Origin: Thauera sedimentorum
Lineage (GTDB): Bacteria > Pseudomonadota > Gammaproteobacteria > Burkholderiales > Rhodocyclaceae
Direction of reading: 5' to 3'
Length of the DNA: 64,000 bases
Assembly: GCF_014489115.1 (NCBI RefSeq)
Contig: NZ_JACTAH010000002.1
Location: 744,001-808,000 of the forward strand
Positions 34,950 through 48,284 of the stretch are shown here, in pieces. The position numbers were made by a program, and so were the translations under genes. How positions within the stretch are numbered: position 1 is the first letter of the stretch; every line of letters begins with the position of its first letter. The notes below the pieces were generated by a model. It was given only the letters and a program-made list of their open reading frames with translations. It searched no databases and was not told where the DNA came from.

Positions 34950-37088
34950 TCAATCCAGCCGGCGCCACACGGTGAGCTCGGACAGCGTGTGCTGGAACTT
35001 GCGCCGCGTCTCGCGGATGACGAAAGGCACTTCGAGCGGACCCTCGACCAGTTCGAAGTGCGCGCCCAGCGCGTCCTTCAGGCCGTCCAGCGTGGTGTAG
35101 GACTCGCCGTCCTTCTTGAACCCGCCCACCCACTCCTCGCGCTTGGTGTGCTCTTCCAGCCAGGTGTAGGGCGAGGCCAGCACCAGCAGCCCGCCGGGGT
35201 TGAGGCGTTGATGCACCTGGGCGAGGAAGCGGCGCGGGGCGTACAGGCGGTCGATCAGGTTGGCGGCGAGGATGAGGTCGTAGCCGGCGAACACCGGCTT
35301 GAGGTTGCAGGCGTCCCCCTGCCAGAAGGCCACTTTGGGGGCAGCTTCGGCGAGGTCCAGTGCATCCAGGCGGCGTTCCAGATAGAACACCAGCTCGCCC
35401 TCGTCCGGCAGGGTGTAGCGCAGCACGCCGTGGTCCTTGAGCTGCACCCCGGCATTGATGAAGCGTGCGGAGAAGTCCACGCCTTCGACCGCGTCAAAGA
35501 AGCGCGCCAGTTCGAAACTTGCCCGCCCGGTGGCACAGCCGAGATCGAGGGCACGGCCAGGCTGGCCGCCGTGGTGGCGCTCGAAGGCCTCGATGGCCAG
35601 CCGGGCCACGGCCTGCGGGAAGTTGGGCACGCCAAAGTACTCGTCGCCGTAGTGGAACTCGGCGTACTGCGAGAGCAGCGCGTCGGTCTCGTAGAGCGAG
35701 CCGGGTTGCTCCACCGGCGCGTCGCTGACGATGTAGCGGAACCCCGCGTGCTGGAAGAAGTGGCGGCGGAAGGCGTAGCGCGAAACGTGGCGCGCCTCGT
35801 TGCCCGCGGAGATCCACGCCCCGCCCTTGATCATGTTGTGGCGGTTGTCGAAGGTAGGCGTGGTGAAGTCGTCGTACAGCGGATGCACGCGGAAGCCGTC
35901 GAAGGGGTAGGTGGGGGTCTCGCACCACTGCCAGACGTTGCCCACCACGTCGAACAGCTCGCCGTGGGCAAAGCGGGTCACCGGGCAGGACGAGGCCCAG
36001 TGGTCCAGATGCAGGTTGGCTGAGGCCGGGGCGTCGGGCGGTACGTCGGCCAGGCCCGCGTGATCAAACAGGCGGTGCCATTCGTCCTCGCTCGGCAGGC
36101 GCACCGGCAGCCCCGTTTCGCGCGCCTTCCAGCGGCAGAAGGCACGCGCCTCGTGGCAGTTGCTGTCCACCGGCCAGTCCCAGGGCATGGGCACTTCCTC
36201 GGCCACCAGGCGCAGGCGCCAGCCGGCGCCGTCGGGCACCCAGAAGCTCGGGTGCTCGGCGCGCGCGTAACGCCGCCAGGCGAGGCCTTCCTCGTCCCAC
36301 AGGCTGTCGTCGGCGTAGCCGCCGGCGTCCACGAAGCTCAGGAACTCGGCGTTGCTGGTCAGGTACTTGGCGGCGCGGAAGGCGGGGATGTCGGCCTCGT
36401 GGTGGCCGTACTCGTTGTCCCAGCCGTACCAGGGGTCGTCGAAGGCGCGCCCCAGCCGCACACGGCCGGCGGGGATGTCCACCAGCGTATTTTCCGGCGC
36501 TGCGCCGTGCTCGCGACAGGGTTCCCAGTCCGGCTGCGGGCGCAGGTAATGCAGCGCGTGCTGGCGCATCAGCACCGAGGAGGTCTCCAGGTGGATGCGC
36601 TCGTGCTCGATGCCCATCAGCACCGCCCAGAACGGGTTGTCCCAGCCGATCGGCAGCGTGAGCGGGGTGTCGCGGATGACCTGCTCGACCATCGCGCGCA
36701 CCTTGCGGCGGTAGTCCCACACCGCGGCGACCGGCGGCCAGTCGTAGTTGGCGTCGTCGAGGTCGTCCCAGCTCATCTCGTCCACGCCGACCGCGAACAT
36801 CGATTCCAGCTTCGGGTCGATGCGCTGTTCGAGCAGGCCGGCGAGCACGAACTTGTTGGTGAAGAAGGTGGCGGTGTGGCCGAGGTAGAAGATCAGCGGG
36901 TGGCGCAGGCTGATCGGTTTGCGATAGTAGGCCTCGTCTTCGGCAAGCAGGCCGAACAGCGACTCGTAGCGGTCGAAGGTGGCGTGGAAGTAGCGCAGGA
37001 TCTCGGCGCGCTTCGCTTCCGGGTCGGTGCCGTCGAGGCGCGGGGTGCGGGGCAGCAGGTCGGTCGGCATGGCTCGTGCGGTGGGCAT
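34950..37088 (-). CDS. ovoA: OvoA-like 5-histidylcysteine sulfoxide synthase with methyltransferase domain
   Basis: A 712-aa, three-domain enzyme of ovothiol biosynthesis. The N-terminal DinB-like domain carries the EgtB/OvoA iron ligands: H71 in LGHTATFF, and H162 and H166 in IEHERIHLETS. A formylglycine-enzyme-like (FGE-sulfatase) domain spans about 200-465 (NVWQWCETPTYPF, MIKGGAWISAGNEARH). A SAM methyltransferase domain follows (RALDLGCATGRASFELAR). EgtB usually lacks this methyltransferase, which favours OvoA (5-thiohistidine) over ergothioneine synthesis. ATGs at 37088 and 37070 are both possible starts, and neither has a strong ribosome-binding site. It follows a histidine kinase gene on the same strand. 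Confidence 0.88.
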   Translation of the reverse strand: MPTARAMPTDLLPRTPRLDGTDPEAKRAEILRYFHATFDRYESLFGLLAEDEAYYRKPISLRHPLIFYLGHTATFFTNKFVLAGLLEQRIDPKLESMFAVGVDEMSWDDLDDANYDWPPVAAVWDYRRKVRAMVEQVIRDTPLTLPIGWDNPFWAVLMGIEHERIHLETSSVLMRQHALHYLRPQPDWEPCREHGAAPENTLVDIPAGRVRLGRAFDDPWYGWDNEYGHHEADIPAFRAAKYLTSNAEFLSFVDAGGYADDSLWDEEGLAWRRYARAEHPSFWVPDGAGWRLRLVAEEVPMPWDWPVDSNCHEARAFCRWKARETGLPVRLPSEDEWHRLFDHAGLADVPPDAPASANLHLDHWASSCPVTRFAHGELFDVVGNVWQWCETPTYPFDGFRVHPLYDDFTTPTFDNRHNMIKGGAWISAGNEARHVSRYAFRRHFFQHAGFRYIVSDAPVEQPGSLYETDALLSQYAEFHYGDEYFGVPNFPQAVARLAIEAFERHHGGQPGRALDLGCATGRASFELARFFDAVEGVDFSARFINAGVQLKDHGVLRYTLPDEGELVFYLERRLDALDLAEAAPKVAFWQGDACNLKPVFAGYDLILAANLIDRLYAPRRFLAQVHQRLNPGGLLVLASPYTWLEEHTKREEWVGGFKKDGESYTTLDGLKDALGAHFELVEGPLEVPFVIRETRRKFQHTLSELTVWRRLD

Positions 37089-37125
37089 GGCGTTGGGCCG
37101 ACTGTGCGCCAAAGCGGTGCGCCGA

Positions 37126-38274
<1,149 letters not shown>

Positions 38275-38283
38275 GCGGGGTTC

Positions 38284-39420
38284 TCAGCGTTCGGCGAGCG
38301 TGGTGATGGTCATGGTCTGGTTGTGCAGTTCGCAGCGCGCGGTGGGCGTGAACGGCGAGATCTCGCCGTAGGAATAGAAGCCGCAGAACACCGGCTGCGG
38401 GCCGAGGACGTCGCGCACGCCTTCGATCTCCTCGTCGATGCGCTGCTGCAGCACCAGCTTGCGGCCCACGCAGGAGATCAGCACCGCGAGTTCGGCCGGG
38501 GCCTCGCCGAGACGCTCGCGGCTGGAGCGGGCGGCGCCCTCGGCGCCCTCGACCAGGCGCTCGAAGTTGGCCTTCATCAGGCGTACATGGGCGCCGGTGG
38601 GGATGCCGCCGGCGAAGCTCATCGAACCCTGGGTCTCGTCCACCGCGAGCATGGTGCGCACCAGCCCGTTGCCGCCCTGGCCGGGCGTCTGCAGGGCGAG
38701 CGGGAACAGCAGGCCGCTGGCCGGCAGGCCGTCGGCGAACTCGCCCAGGTAGCGCTTGTACAGGTCCAGCGCCGGCTGGCCGTCGAGCTCGTAGAGCACG
38801 TTGCCTTCGGCGCGGGTGACCACCCGGTCGGGACCGAAGCTGTCCCAGCCGCCGAGCGAGCCGTAGCCGACCGCCAGGCGTTCGCCGTACAGGCCCAGCG
38901 CCGCCACCACGCCGCTGGCGGGTGGCGCGTCGGCCAGCACGCCGGTCTCGGCGAAGGCGGTGCCGTCGCCGGCCAGCCCGCCGGTGACCGCCACCCCGGC
39001 GGGCAGCGCGCCGGTCAGCCCGGCTAGCAGTTCGGTGCCATTGGTCTGCAGGCCGTCGGCCAGCACGAACACATGCACCAGGCCTGCGGCCGGCAACTGC
39101 GCGGCAAGCGTCCGGCCGGCCGCCGCGCTGTCGCCTGCGGTGGCGAGCTCCACCCGCGCCAGCGCCACCCGGCTGTGCGCGAAACGCACCGCGGTGGCGA
39201 CGATGCAGTCGTCCTCGACCGCGTCGCCGCACACCTCGCCGGCGGTGGTGCAGCCCAGCAGCCGCGCGCGCGGATAGCGCGCGGCCAGTTCGGCGTGGCG
39301 CGCGGCGTCGAGCAGGGCGCGGGCGCCGAATGCCAGCACCAGGTCGGCGTCGCCGTCCAGGGCGCCGCGCTCGGTCCGCCAGCCGCCGGCGCTGCGCCAG
39401 CTCAGTTGTTCGATCTGCAT
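38284..39420 (-). CDS. FIST domain sensor protein
   Basis: A 378-aa FIST_N/FIST_C protein. The N-terminal part contains ARLLGCTTAGEVCGD and VAVTGGLAGDGTAF. The C-terminal part contains AVLISCVGRKLVLQQRIDEE and the hallmark FCGFYSYGEISP. FIST domains are believed to bind small ligands such as amino acids and to feed kinases or c-di-GMP proteins. It stands 9 nt before the soluble kinase gene and 52 nt after the PAS kinase gene, all on one strand, so it fits as the sensory partner of this cluster. Confidence 0.93.
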   Translation of the reverse strand: MQIEQLSWRSAGGWRTERGALDGDADLVLAFGARALLDAARHAELAARYPRARLLGCTTAGEVCGDAVEDDCIVATAVRFAHSRVALARVELATAGDSAAAGRTLAAQLPAAGLVHVFVLADGLQTNGTELLAGLTGALPAGVAVTGGLAGDGTAFAETGVLADAPPASGVVAALGLYGERLAVGYGSLGGWDSFGPDRVVTRAEGNVLYELDGQPALDLYKRYLGEFADGLPASGLLFPLALQTPGQGGNGLVRTMLAVDETQGSMSFAGGIPTGAHVRLMKANFERLVEGAEGAARSSRERLGEAPAELAVLISCVGRKLVLQQRIDEEIEGVRDVLGPQPVFCGFYSYGEISPFTPTARCELHNQTMTITTLAER

Positions 39421-39472
39421 CTTGCCAGCTCCTTCCCTGCGCGCCGCCCGCGGCGCGCGCTTGTCGCCGCGT

Positions 39473-41681
<2,209 letters not shown>

Positions 41682-41698
<17 letters not shown>

Positions 41699-42557
41699 TG
41701 AGGGTGTCCTCGAACTCGGTCTCAATGCGGCTGAGCGCGCCGCCCAGGCGTGCCCAGTCGAGCTTCAGCGCTGCGCACACCGCATCGTCCAGCGGCGGCA
41801 CTGACTCGTCGCCGCCGTCGGCCAGGCCGAGGCCGTGGGCCAGCACGTTGGCCGCGCAGACCACCGCGGCGAGCGGCTGGCGCGCGGCCTCGCCAGGGTG
41901 GTGGTGGTGGGCGACCGCCGCGCCGATGGCGGCCGGCAGGCCCCAGCGTTCGGCCAGCAGCGCGCCGGCGTCGGCATGGGTGAGGCCCATCACCTGCTGC
42001 TCGGCCTCGTTCGTGAGGCAGTTCGCCTGCTGCTGCCAGGCCAGGGCGGCAGCATAGTGTTGCGGGCAGGTGACCGCCAGCACCAGCTTGCCCACGTCGT
42101 GCAGCAGCCCGGCGGTAAAGGCGGTGTCGGCGCTGCATCCCGCATGCTGGGCGAGGTGGCGTGCCGCCACCGCGGTGGCCACCCCGTGCCGCCAGAAGGA
42201 TAGGGCATCGAAGGGCGCGGCGGTCTGCGTCGCCGAGAGCGTGCGGACCACCGCGGCGGAGAACACCAGCGAGCGCACCGCCCGCAGGCCGAGCACCATG
42301 ATCGCTTCGCGGATGGATTCGACCCGCCCGGGCAGGCCGTAGAAGGGCGAGTTGGCCACGCGCAGCGCGCGCGCCGCCAGCGACTGGTCGGCGGCGAGTT
42401 GGCGGGCGAGCTGGGCGGTGTCGACATCCGGGTCGTCGAACCCGCGCAACAGGCCGCTGGCCACGGTGGGCAGCGCCGGCAGGGCGTCGATGCGCGCGGC
42501 GAGCGCCTCGCGGGTGAGCGGGGCGAGCGCGTCGGACGGGAGGGCCGCGGCCGTCAC
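41682..42557 (-). CDS. HDOD domain protein
   Basis: A 291-aa HDOD protein, a catalytically uncertain relative of HD phosphohydrolases used as a signalling scaffold. Blocks ALPALPTVASGLLRGF, RVANSPFYGLPGRVESIREA and FTAGLLHDVGKLVLA are typical. The last retains an HD pair, and HHHHPGEAA follows. A GTG start overlaps the upstream small ORF's stop (GTGA), with GGAGGG upstream. Its end overlaps the PAS kinase start region. It belongs to the kinase/FIST/EAL operon. Confidence 0.9.
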
Positions 42558-42757
42558 CTGCGGCCCTCCCCGCCGCGCAGACGGGACAGGCGATAGGTGA
42601 GCAGCATGTCGAACAACTGCCGGCTTGCCGCGCTGCCGCCGGCCAGCGCAAAACGGCGCTGGAGGCGCTCGCGCTCGGCGCGCGCCAGTCCGTCGTCGTC
42701 GTCCACGCCGGGTGCCGCCGATGGCTTGCGCTGCGCGGGAGGGTGTCTAGTGCCCAT
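42554..42757 (-). CDS. 67-aa hypothetical protein coupled to the HDOD and EAL genes
   Basis: A small basic protein (GLARAERERLQRRFALAGG, LFDMLLTYRLSRLRGG). Its ATG lies inside the end of the EAL-REC gene (11-base overlap), and its stop overlaps the HDOD start (GTGA), so the layout supports real translation. No family is recognised. It may be an adaptor peptide of the signalling cluster. Confidence 0.6.
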   Translation of the reverse strand: MGTRHPPAQRKPSAAPGVDDDDGLARAERERLQRRFALAGGSAASRQLFDMLLTYRLSRLRGGEGRR

Positions 42758-45302
42758 CCGTGTCTCCGGCGTGCAGGGTGAGCACCCGCCCGCGTCCGGC
42801 CGAGTTCAGGCCGAGCGACTGGGCACGGGCACGGTAGCGCACGCCGCCCAGCTCCAGCGCGGCTTCGTCCGCGCGGCCGTCGATCAGCGCAGGCAGGGCG
42901 GCGCCGGGCAGCAGGTGGCTCGCGTGCATGCCCAGCAGGGCGCCCTGCGGGCCGAACAGGGCTTCGGCGCGCTGGTTCATCATCACCACCAGGCCGTCCT
43001 CGTCCACCCCCAGCAGGGGCCAGGGCAGCATCTCCAGCAGCTCGCGCATCACCCCCAGGGCGGCCTGGTCGCGCACGATGCGCTCGTCGCGTTCGGCGAG
43101 CAGCTGGCGCAACTGCGCATTGGCGTCCTCCAGCTCGCGGTTGGCCAGCTGCACGCTCATCGACAGGCGGCGGTTCTCCTCCGCCAGCTCCTTCTGGCGG
43201 AAGGCCTCGGCGATGCTGCCGCGCAGCTGCTCGTCCTCCCAGGGCTTGGTGATGAACTTGTACACCGCACCCTCGTTGATCGCCTCGGTGACCGTCTGCA
43301 GGTCGGTGTAGCCCGACAGCACGATGCGCATGGTCTCGGGGTGGAGCACCTTGGCGCGGCGCAGGAACTCCACGCCGCTCATGCCCGGCATGCGCTGGTC
43401 GGTGACGATGACGTCCACCGGGTGGGCGGCGAGCACTTCCAGGCCCTCGGCCGCGCCGGCGGCGCTGTGGATGCGGTAGCCCTCGCGGTGCAGGATGCGC
43501 TGCATCGCCGCGAGGATGTGAGGCTCGTCGTCCACCAGCAGCACGGTGCGCTCGCGGTCGCCGGGATGCAGCAGGTGCTGCGGCAGCGTGCGGCCGGCGC
43601 GCAGCAGCGCGGCCAGCTCGTCGGCGGGCAGCGGGCGGCTGAAGTAGTAGCCCTGGATCTCGTCGCAGCGGTTGGCGACCAGCAGGGCGAGCTGGCCTTC
43701 GGTCTCCACCCCTTCGGCCACCACCTTGAGGCGCAGGGCGTGGGCCATGGTGATCACCGCGCGGGTGATGGAGACGTCGTCCGGGTCGGCGGTGATGTCC
43801 TGCACGAAGGAGCGGTCCACCTTGACCGCGTCGAGCGGGAAGCGCTTCAGGTAGGCGAGGCTGGAATAGCCGGTGCCGAAGTCGTCCACCGACAGGCGCA
43901 CGCCGAGCGCGCGGATCGCGCGCAGGGTGTCGATGGTGGCCTCGACGTCCTCCATCAGCATGCTCTCGGTGAGCTCGAGTTCCAGCGCGCCCGGTGGCAG
44001 GCCGCTGTCGGCCAGCGCGTCGCGCACCTGCTCGACCAGGCCGCCATCATGCAGCTGGCGGGCGGAGAGGTTCACCGCCACGGTGACCGGCTCCAGGCCT
44101 TCGGCACGCCACTGCGCGGCCTGCCGGCAGGTGTGGCGCAGCACCCAGTTGCCGAGCGCGACCACCAGGCCGGTCTCCTCCATCAGCCCGATGAACTCCG
44201 AGGGTGCGAGCAGGCCGCGCTGCGGATGGGCCCAGCGCACCAGCGCCTCGACGCCGATCACCGCACCGGTGTGGCAGCTCACCTTGGGCTGGTAATGCAC
44301 CACGAACTGTTCTTCCTGCACCGCGCGGCGCAGCGCCAGTTCGGCCTGCTGGCGCGCGCGCACCAGCTCGTTGGCCGAAGGCTCGAAGAAGCGGAAGCAG
44401 TTGCCGCCGGCCTGCTTGGCCTCGTGCAGCGCGCTCTCGGCGCGGTACAGCAGCTGGTCCCAGTCGCCGCCGTCCTCGGGGTACTCGGCGATGCCGGCGC
44501 TGGCGCCGAGAAAGACGTTGTGCCCGTCGACCACCATCGGCCGCGCCGCCAGCTCGATCAGGCGGCGGGCGGCGCGCGAGACGTCCCACGGCGTCTCCTG
44601 CTCGTTGAGCACGAAGCCGAACTGTGCGCCGCCCAGCCGGCCGACCAGGTCGCCGGCGCGCAGGTGGCCGCGCAGGCGGTGGGCGAGGATCTCCAGCACG
44701 CTGTCGCCCACCTTGTAGCTCAGGTTCTCGTTGATGGACTGGAAGTTGTCCAGCCCCAGGCACAGCACCGCCACCCGCCGGCGGTGGCGCTCGGCGCTGC
44801 GCAGTGCCTCGCAGGCCTGCTCGCGGAAGCGGTTGCGGTTGGCCAGCCCGGTCAGCGCGTCGAAGTGGGTGAGGTGCTGGGCGCGCGCCTCGGCAGCGAG
44901 CACGTCGGTGACGTCGAAGGCGATGCCGCCGATAGTGTGCGGCCGCGGTCCGTCGCCGATGGCGAAGCTCTTCATGTGCAGCCAGTGCGGCTGCGCATCG
45001 TCGCCGGCCAGGCGGAAACGGGTGTCGATGCCGCCGTGCGGGTGGCGGCGCACCGTGGCGCGCAGCCGGTCGGCGTCGTCAGGGTGCACGTGGTTGAGCC
45101 AGTCGAAGCGGTCGGTGAACAGCAGCTCGCGCGAGGCGTTCCACACCTGTTCGTAGGCGTCGTTGGCGTAGATCACCCGTCGCTCGGCAACATCGACCAG
45201 CCACAGGCTCTCGGGCAGGTGGCGCGCCAGCAGGGCGATGCGTTCGGCCAGCGACGGTGGAGCGGGACGGGTCGCGGCGGTCGGGGGGGGCAGCTTGGGC
45301 AT
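42747..45302 (-). CDS. PAS / degenerate GGDEF / EAL / REC / PAS-like signalling protein
   Basis: An 851-aa soluble protein with an unusual domain order. PAS is at about 15-125. A GGDEF domain with a broken active site (LGGAQF, near 223) is followed by an intact EAL domain (VEALVRW near 349, DDFGTGYSSL, AEGVETEGQ). A receiver domain follows (LLVDDEP near 586, phospho-Asp in VTDQRMPG near 634, KPW lysine), then a coiled coil, then a C-terminal PAS-like fold (about 765-840). It is most likely a c-di-GMP phosphodiesterase controlled by phosphorylation. Receiver domains usually precede output domains, so the C-terminal position is odd. It is the first gene of the kinase/FIST/HDOD cluster. Confidence 0.93.
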   Translation of the reverse strand: MPKLPPPTAATRPAPPSLAERIALLARHLPESLWLVDVAERRVIYANDAYEQVWNASRELLFTDRFDWLNHVHPDDADRLRATVRRHPHGGIDTRFRLAGDDAQPHWLHMKSFAIGDGPRPHTIGGIAFDVTDVLAAEARAQHLTHFDALTGLANRNRFREQACEALRSAERHRRRVAVLCLGLDNFQSINENLSYKVGDSVLEILAHRLRGHLRAGDLVGRLGGAQFGFVLNEQETPWDVSRAARRLIELAARPMVVDGHNVFLGASAGIAEYPEDGGDWDQLLYRAESALHEAKQAGGNCFRFFEPSANELVRARQQAELALRRAVQEEQFVVHYQPKVSCHTGAVIGVEALVRWAHPQRGLLAPSEFIGLMEETGLVVALGNWVLRHTCRQAAQWRAEGLEPVTVAVNLSARQLHDGGLVEQVRDALADSGLPPGALELELTESMLMEDVEATIDTLRAIRALGVRLSVDDFGTGYSSLAYLKRFPLDAVKVDRSFVQDITADPDDVSITRAVITMAHALRLKVVAEGVETEGQLALLVANRCDEIQGYYFSRPLPADELAALLRAGRTLPQHLLHPGDRERTVLLVDDEPHILAAMQRILHREGYRIHSAAGAAEGLEVLAAHPVDVIVTDQRMPGMSGVEFLRRAKVLHPETMRIVLSGYTDLQTVTEAINEGAVYKFITKPWEDEQLRGSIAEAFRQKELAEENRRLSMSVQLANRELEDANAQLRQLLAERDERIVRDQAALGVMRELLEMLPWPLLGVDEDGLVVMMNQRAEALFGPQGALLGMHASHLLPGAALPALIDGRADEAALELGGVRYRARAQSLGLNSAGRGRVLTLHAGDTDGH

Positions 45303-45481
45303 GGCGCGGACGGAATGGCAGTCCGTCCGACTTTTAACACCACCGCAGTGCAGCAAACAAGGCGGGATTCCGCTCACCGCGGTGTCCCGGGCGGCAGCCG
45401 GCGCGCTGTCTATACTTCAGCGGGAGTGTCCGGCCGGCGGAGCCGGCGCCGCCTCCCGACCACCCGACAGGAGACGACACC

Positions 45482-45925
45482 ATGAATAACAAGGGATCCG
45501 TTTTCCCGCACCGCGCGTTGGCCATCTGCGGCGCGGCGCTGCTGCTGGCGCTGGCACCGGCTGCCGGGGCGCGCTCGCCGGCGCCCGAGGGGGCGGAGCT
45601 GTACTTCATCGCGCCGACCGACGGCGCCACCGTGCGCAACCCCGTCGTCGTGCGCTTCGGCCTGCGTGGCATGGGGGTGGCGCCGGCCGGAGTGGATATG
45701 CAGAAGACCGGCCACCATCACCTGATCATCGATGCGCCGCTGCCGCCAATGGACCAGCCGGTGCCGTCCTCCGAGCAGTACCGCCACTTCGGCGGCGGGC
45801 AGACCGAGGTCAAGCTCGACCTGCCGCCCGGCCGTCACGAACTGCAACTGCTGCTCGGCGACCACCTGCACGTGCCGCACGATCCGCCGGTGATGTCGAA
45901 GCGCATCAGCATCACGGTGGAGTGA
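45482..45925 (+). CDS. DUF4399 periplasmic protein
   Basis: A 147-aa exported protein. The signal peptide is ALAICGAALLLALAPAAGAR. The mature domain matches DUF4399: ELYFIAPTDGATVRNPVVVR, the histidine run KTGHHHLIID, and LLLGDHLHVPHDPPVMSKRI. The conserved histidines suggest metal or ligand binding, but no function is established. It stands alone, convergent with cca and divergent from the EAL gene. Confidence 0.88.
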   Translation: MNNKGSVFPHRALAICGAALLLALAPAAGARSPAPEGAELYFIAPTDGATVRNPVVVRFGLRGMGVAPAGVDMQKTGHHHLIIDAPLPPMDQPVPSSEQYRHFGGGQTEVKLDLPPGRHELQLLLGDHLHVPHDPPVMSKRISITVE

Positions 45926-45941
45926 GCGGAAAGCGAGCGCT

Positions 45942-47156
45942 TTAGCTTGTCGCCAGGGCCTTGACCGCGGCGACCCGCGCGGCATGGATGCGCACCGGAA
46001 TCTGGCTGCGATCCTCGCAGGCACGCGCGATCGCGCCGGCGTCCACCGCCTGCACCGCGGCCAGCGCCGCGCGCCAGCGCACGGCGGGGGCGTAGTCGCG
46101 CGATTCAAAGCCGGGGCGGCCCTGGTAGTCGCAGGTGCAGGCGGCCAGCGCCTGCTCGAAACGCTCCGGGCGGCGCAGCGCGTCGGCGCGTTCGAGCAGC
46201 TTCACCATGGTCTCCGGGCGCAGTTCGGCGGCACGCGGGATGATGCCGTGCTCGCGGGCGACCAGTTCGGCCAGCTCGCGGCATTCGGCGGGCGCCTTGA
46301 GGCGCTCGGAGACCTCGCGCGCGCGCCGTGCGCTCTTCGCCTCGTGGCCGTAATGGTGGGGCAGGATGTCGGCCGGGGTGTCGCCCTTGCCCAAGTCGTG
46401 CAGCAGACAGGCCCAGCGCACCGCCAGCGGCTGTTCGGTGGCCGCCGCGCGGTCGATCACCCGCAGCACGTGCTCGCCGGTGTCGACTTCGGGGTGGTAT
46501 TTCTCCGGCTGCGGCACGCCGAACAGGCGGTCGAGTTCGGGCAGGATGCGCGCCAGCGCGCCGCACTCGTGCAGCACGCGGATCATGCGCGAGGGGGCCT
46601 GCTCCATCAGCCCGCGGGCGAGTTCCTGCCACACGCGCTCGGCCACCAGGTGGTCGACTTCGCCCTCGGACACCATCGCACGCATCAGCGCCAGGGTTTC
46701 GGGTGCCAGCGAGAAGTCGGCGAAGCGCGCCGAGAAGCGCGCCACGCGCAGGATGCGCACCGGGTCCTCGGCAAAGGCCGGGCTGACGTGGCGGAACACC
46801 CGCGCGGCGAGGTCGCGCTGGCCGCCGTAGGGATCGACCAGGTTGCCGTCCTCGCCGCGGGCGATGGCGTTGATGGTGAGGTCGCGGCGCGCGAGGTCGT
46901 CCTCCAGCGTGACGTCCGGTGCGGCGTGGAAGGCGAAGCCCTTGTAGCCGTGGCCGGTCTTGCGCTCGGTGCGCGCCAGCGCGTACTCCTCCTGGGTCTC
47001 GGGGTGGAGGAATACCGGGAAGTCCTTGCCCACCGGGCGGAAGCCGTGCGCCAGCATCACCTCCGGGGTGGCGCCGACCACCACCCAGTCGCGGTCCTTC
47101 ACCGGCAGTTGCAGCAACTCGTCGCGGATCGCGCCGCCGACCACGTAGCAGCGCAT
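45942..47156 (-). CDS. cca: Multifunctional CCA tRNA nucleotidyltransferase
   Basis: A 404-aa enzyme that adds or repairs the 3' CCA end of tRNAs. The nucleotidyltransferase signature [16 protein letters not shown] is followed by the DxD carboxylates in KDRDWVVVG, then [10 protein letters not shown] and [17 protein letters not shown]-terminal HD domain (CLLHDLGKG) adds phosphohydrolase activity, as in E. coli. The ATG shares one base with the stop of the upstream epimerase-like gene (TGATG). Confidence 0.97.
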   Translation of the reverse strand: MRCYVVGGAIRDELLQLPVKDRDWVVVGATPEVMLAHGFRPVGKDFPVFLHPETQEEYALARTERKTGHGYKGFAFHAAPDVTLEDDLARRDLTINAIARGEDGNLVDPYGGQRDLAARVFRHVSPAFAEDPVRILRVARFSARFADFSLAPETLALMRAMVSEGEVDHLVAERVWQELARGLMEQAPSRMIRVLHECGALARILPELDRLFGVPQPEKYHPEVDTGEHVLRVIDRAAATEQPLAVRWACLLHDLGKGDTPADILPHHYGHEAKSARRAREVSERLKAPAECRELAELVAREHGIIPRAAELRPETMVKLLERADALRRPERFEQALAACTCDYQGRPGFESRDYAPAVRWRAALAAVQAVDAGAIARACEDRSQIPVRIHAARVAAVKALATS

Positions 47157-48115
47157 CAGCGGCCGATCCGGTTGGCGTTGCGGCGGAAGGGATCGAGCTG
47201 CGCGCGCGTGCCGGCCTTGCCCAGCCAGAGCGGCGCGATGGCTTCCAGCGGCGTGGGTTCCAGGCCGAAAGGCAGCGGCGCGCCGCCGGTGACGTTGTCC
47301 ACCCGCATCGAGCGCACGTTGTCGCGGCTCATCAGTGGCTGCGGGGCCAGCTCCATCAGGCGGGCCTGCAGCATGGCCAGCGCCTCGGGCAGTGCCAGCA
47401 CCGGGCGCGGATGGCCGACCAGCGTGGATACGTAGCGCACCAGCTCGCGCAGGGTGTAGGCGTGCGGGCCGGCCAGCTCCCAGGTCTGCCCGGCGGCGGC
47501 CGGATCGGTGAGGCTGCGCCACACCACGTCGGCGACGTCCTCCACCCACACCGGCTGGAAGCGAGCATTGGCACCGGCCAGCGGCAGCAGCGGGAAGATG
47601 CGGGCGAGGCCGGCGAACAGGTTGAGGAAGCTGTCGCCGTGGCCGAAGATCACCGAAGGCCGCAGGAGAGTCCACGCGCAGCGCGCCGCGCGTACCGCGG
47701 CTTCGCCGGCGGCCTTGGAGCGCTGGTATTCGGAGGGGCCGTCGGCGTCCGCGCCGAGCGCGCTTACATGCACCAGCTGGCGTACGCCGGCGGCGTCGCA
47801 GGCGGCGACGATGCGCTTGGGCAGCTCCACATGGGCGCGCTCGAAGGCCACCCCCCAGGGCCGGCCCGGCGGCGAATGCAGCACGCCGACCAGGTTCACC
47901 ACCGCATCGGCGCCGGCGAACAGGCGGGCCAGGGTGGCGGGGTCATGGACGTCGGCCTCGACCACTTCCACGGTAGGCAGTAACAGCAGGTGGGCGGCGC
48001 GGCTGCGCCGCCGGGTGGGAACGAGCACGCCGACGCCGGCGGCGGACAGGCGATTGGCGATGGCGCTACCGACAAAGCCGGTACCGCCGACGAGGACGAC
48101 GCGGGTGGGAGTCAT
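47156..48115 (-). CDS. NDUFA9-like NAD(P)-binding SDR protein
   Basis: A 319-aa atypical short-chain dehydrogenase of the complex I NDUFA9/YbjT-like group. The nucleotide-binding loop [15 protein letters not shown] is near the N-terminus, then [22 protein letters not shown] and [12 protein letters not shown] supply the SDR-like active-site region. The ATG at 48115 removes an upstream extension that lies in a repeat-rich leader. It overlaps cca and is probably co-transcribed. The exact role (quinone, lipid or NAD metabolism) cannot be told from sequence. Confidence 0.9.
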   Translation of the reverse strand: MTPTRVVLVGGTGFVGSAIANRLSAAGVGVLVPTRRRSRAAHLLLLPTVEVVEADVHDPATLARLFAGADAVVNLVGVLHSPPGRPWGVAFERAHVELPKRIVAACDAAGVRQLVHVSALGADADGPSEYQRSKAAGEAAVRAARCAWTLLRPSVIFGHGDSFLNLFAGLARIFPLLPLAGANARFQPVWVEDVADVVWRSLTDPAAAGQTWELAGPHAYTLRELVRYVSTLVGHPRPVLALPEALAMLQARLMELAPQPLMSRDNVRSMRVDNVTGGAPLPFGLEPTPLEAIAPLWLGKAGTRAQLDPFRRNANRIGR

Positions 48116-48205
48116 GGATTCACCGGAGGCGGAAAGATCGACGGAATACGGGGGCACGCCGGTCGATTATCGCAAAAGCGCGCGCTGCATGCCGTGCTGC
48201 CGCCG

Positions 48206-48277
48206 GTAGGAGCGGCCTTGGCCGCGATGCGGGCTGCGCAGGAACGGACGCCGTATCGCGGCCAAGGCCGCTCCTAC
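48206..48277. repeat. REP-like inverted repeat, copy 2
   Basis: The 23-bp arms at 48206-48228 and 48255-48277 are identical to those of the repeat at 12612-12684, around a 26-nt spacer of different sequence. It lies between two co-directional minus-strand genes, next to the dehydrogenase stop codon. Confidence 0.85.
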
Positions 48278-48284
48278 GGAGGGA

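Noticed and set aside
34651..35100. 149-aa plus-strand ORF across the two hairpins
   Set aside because: Its sequence comes from the inverted repeats and the antisense of the ovoA-like gene. No family or ribosome-binding site supports it.
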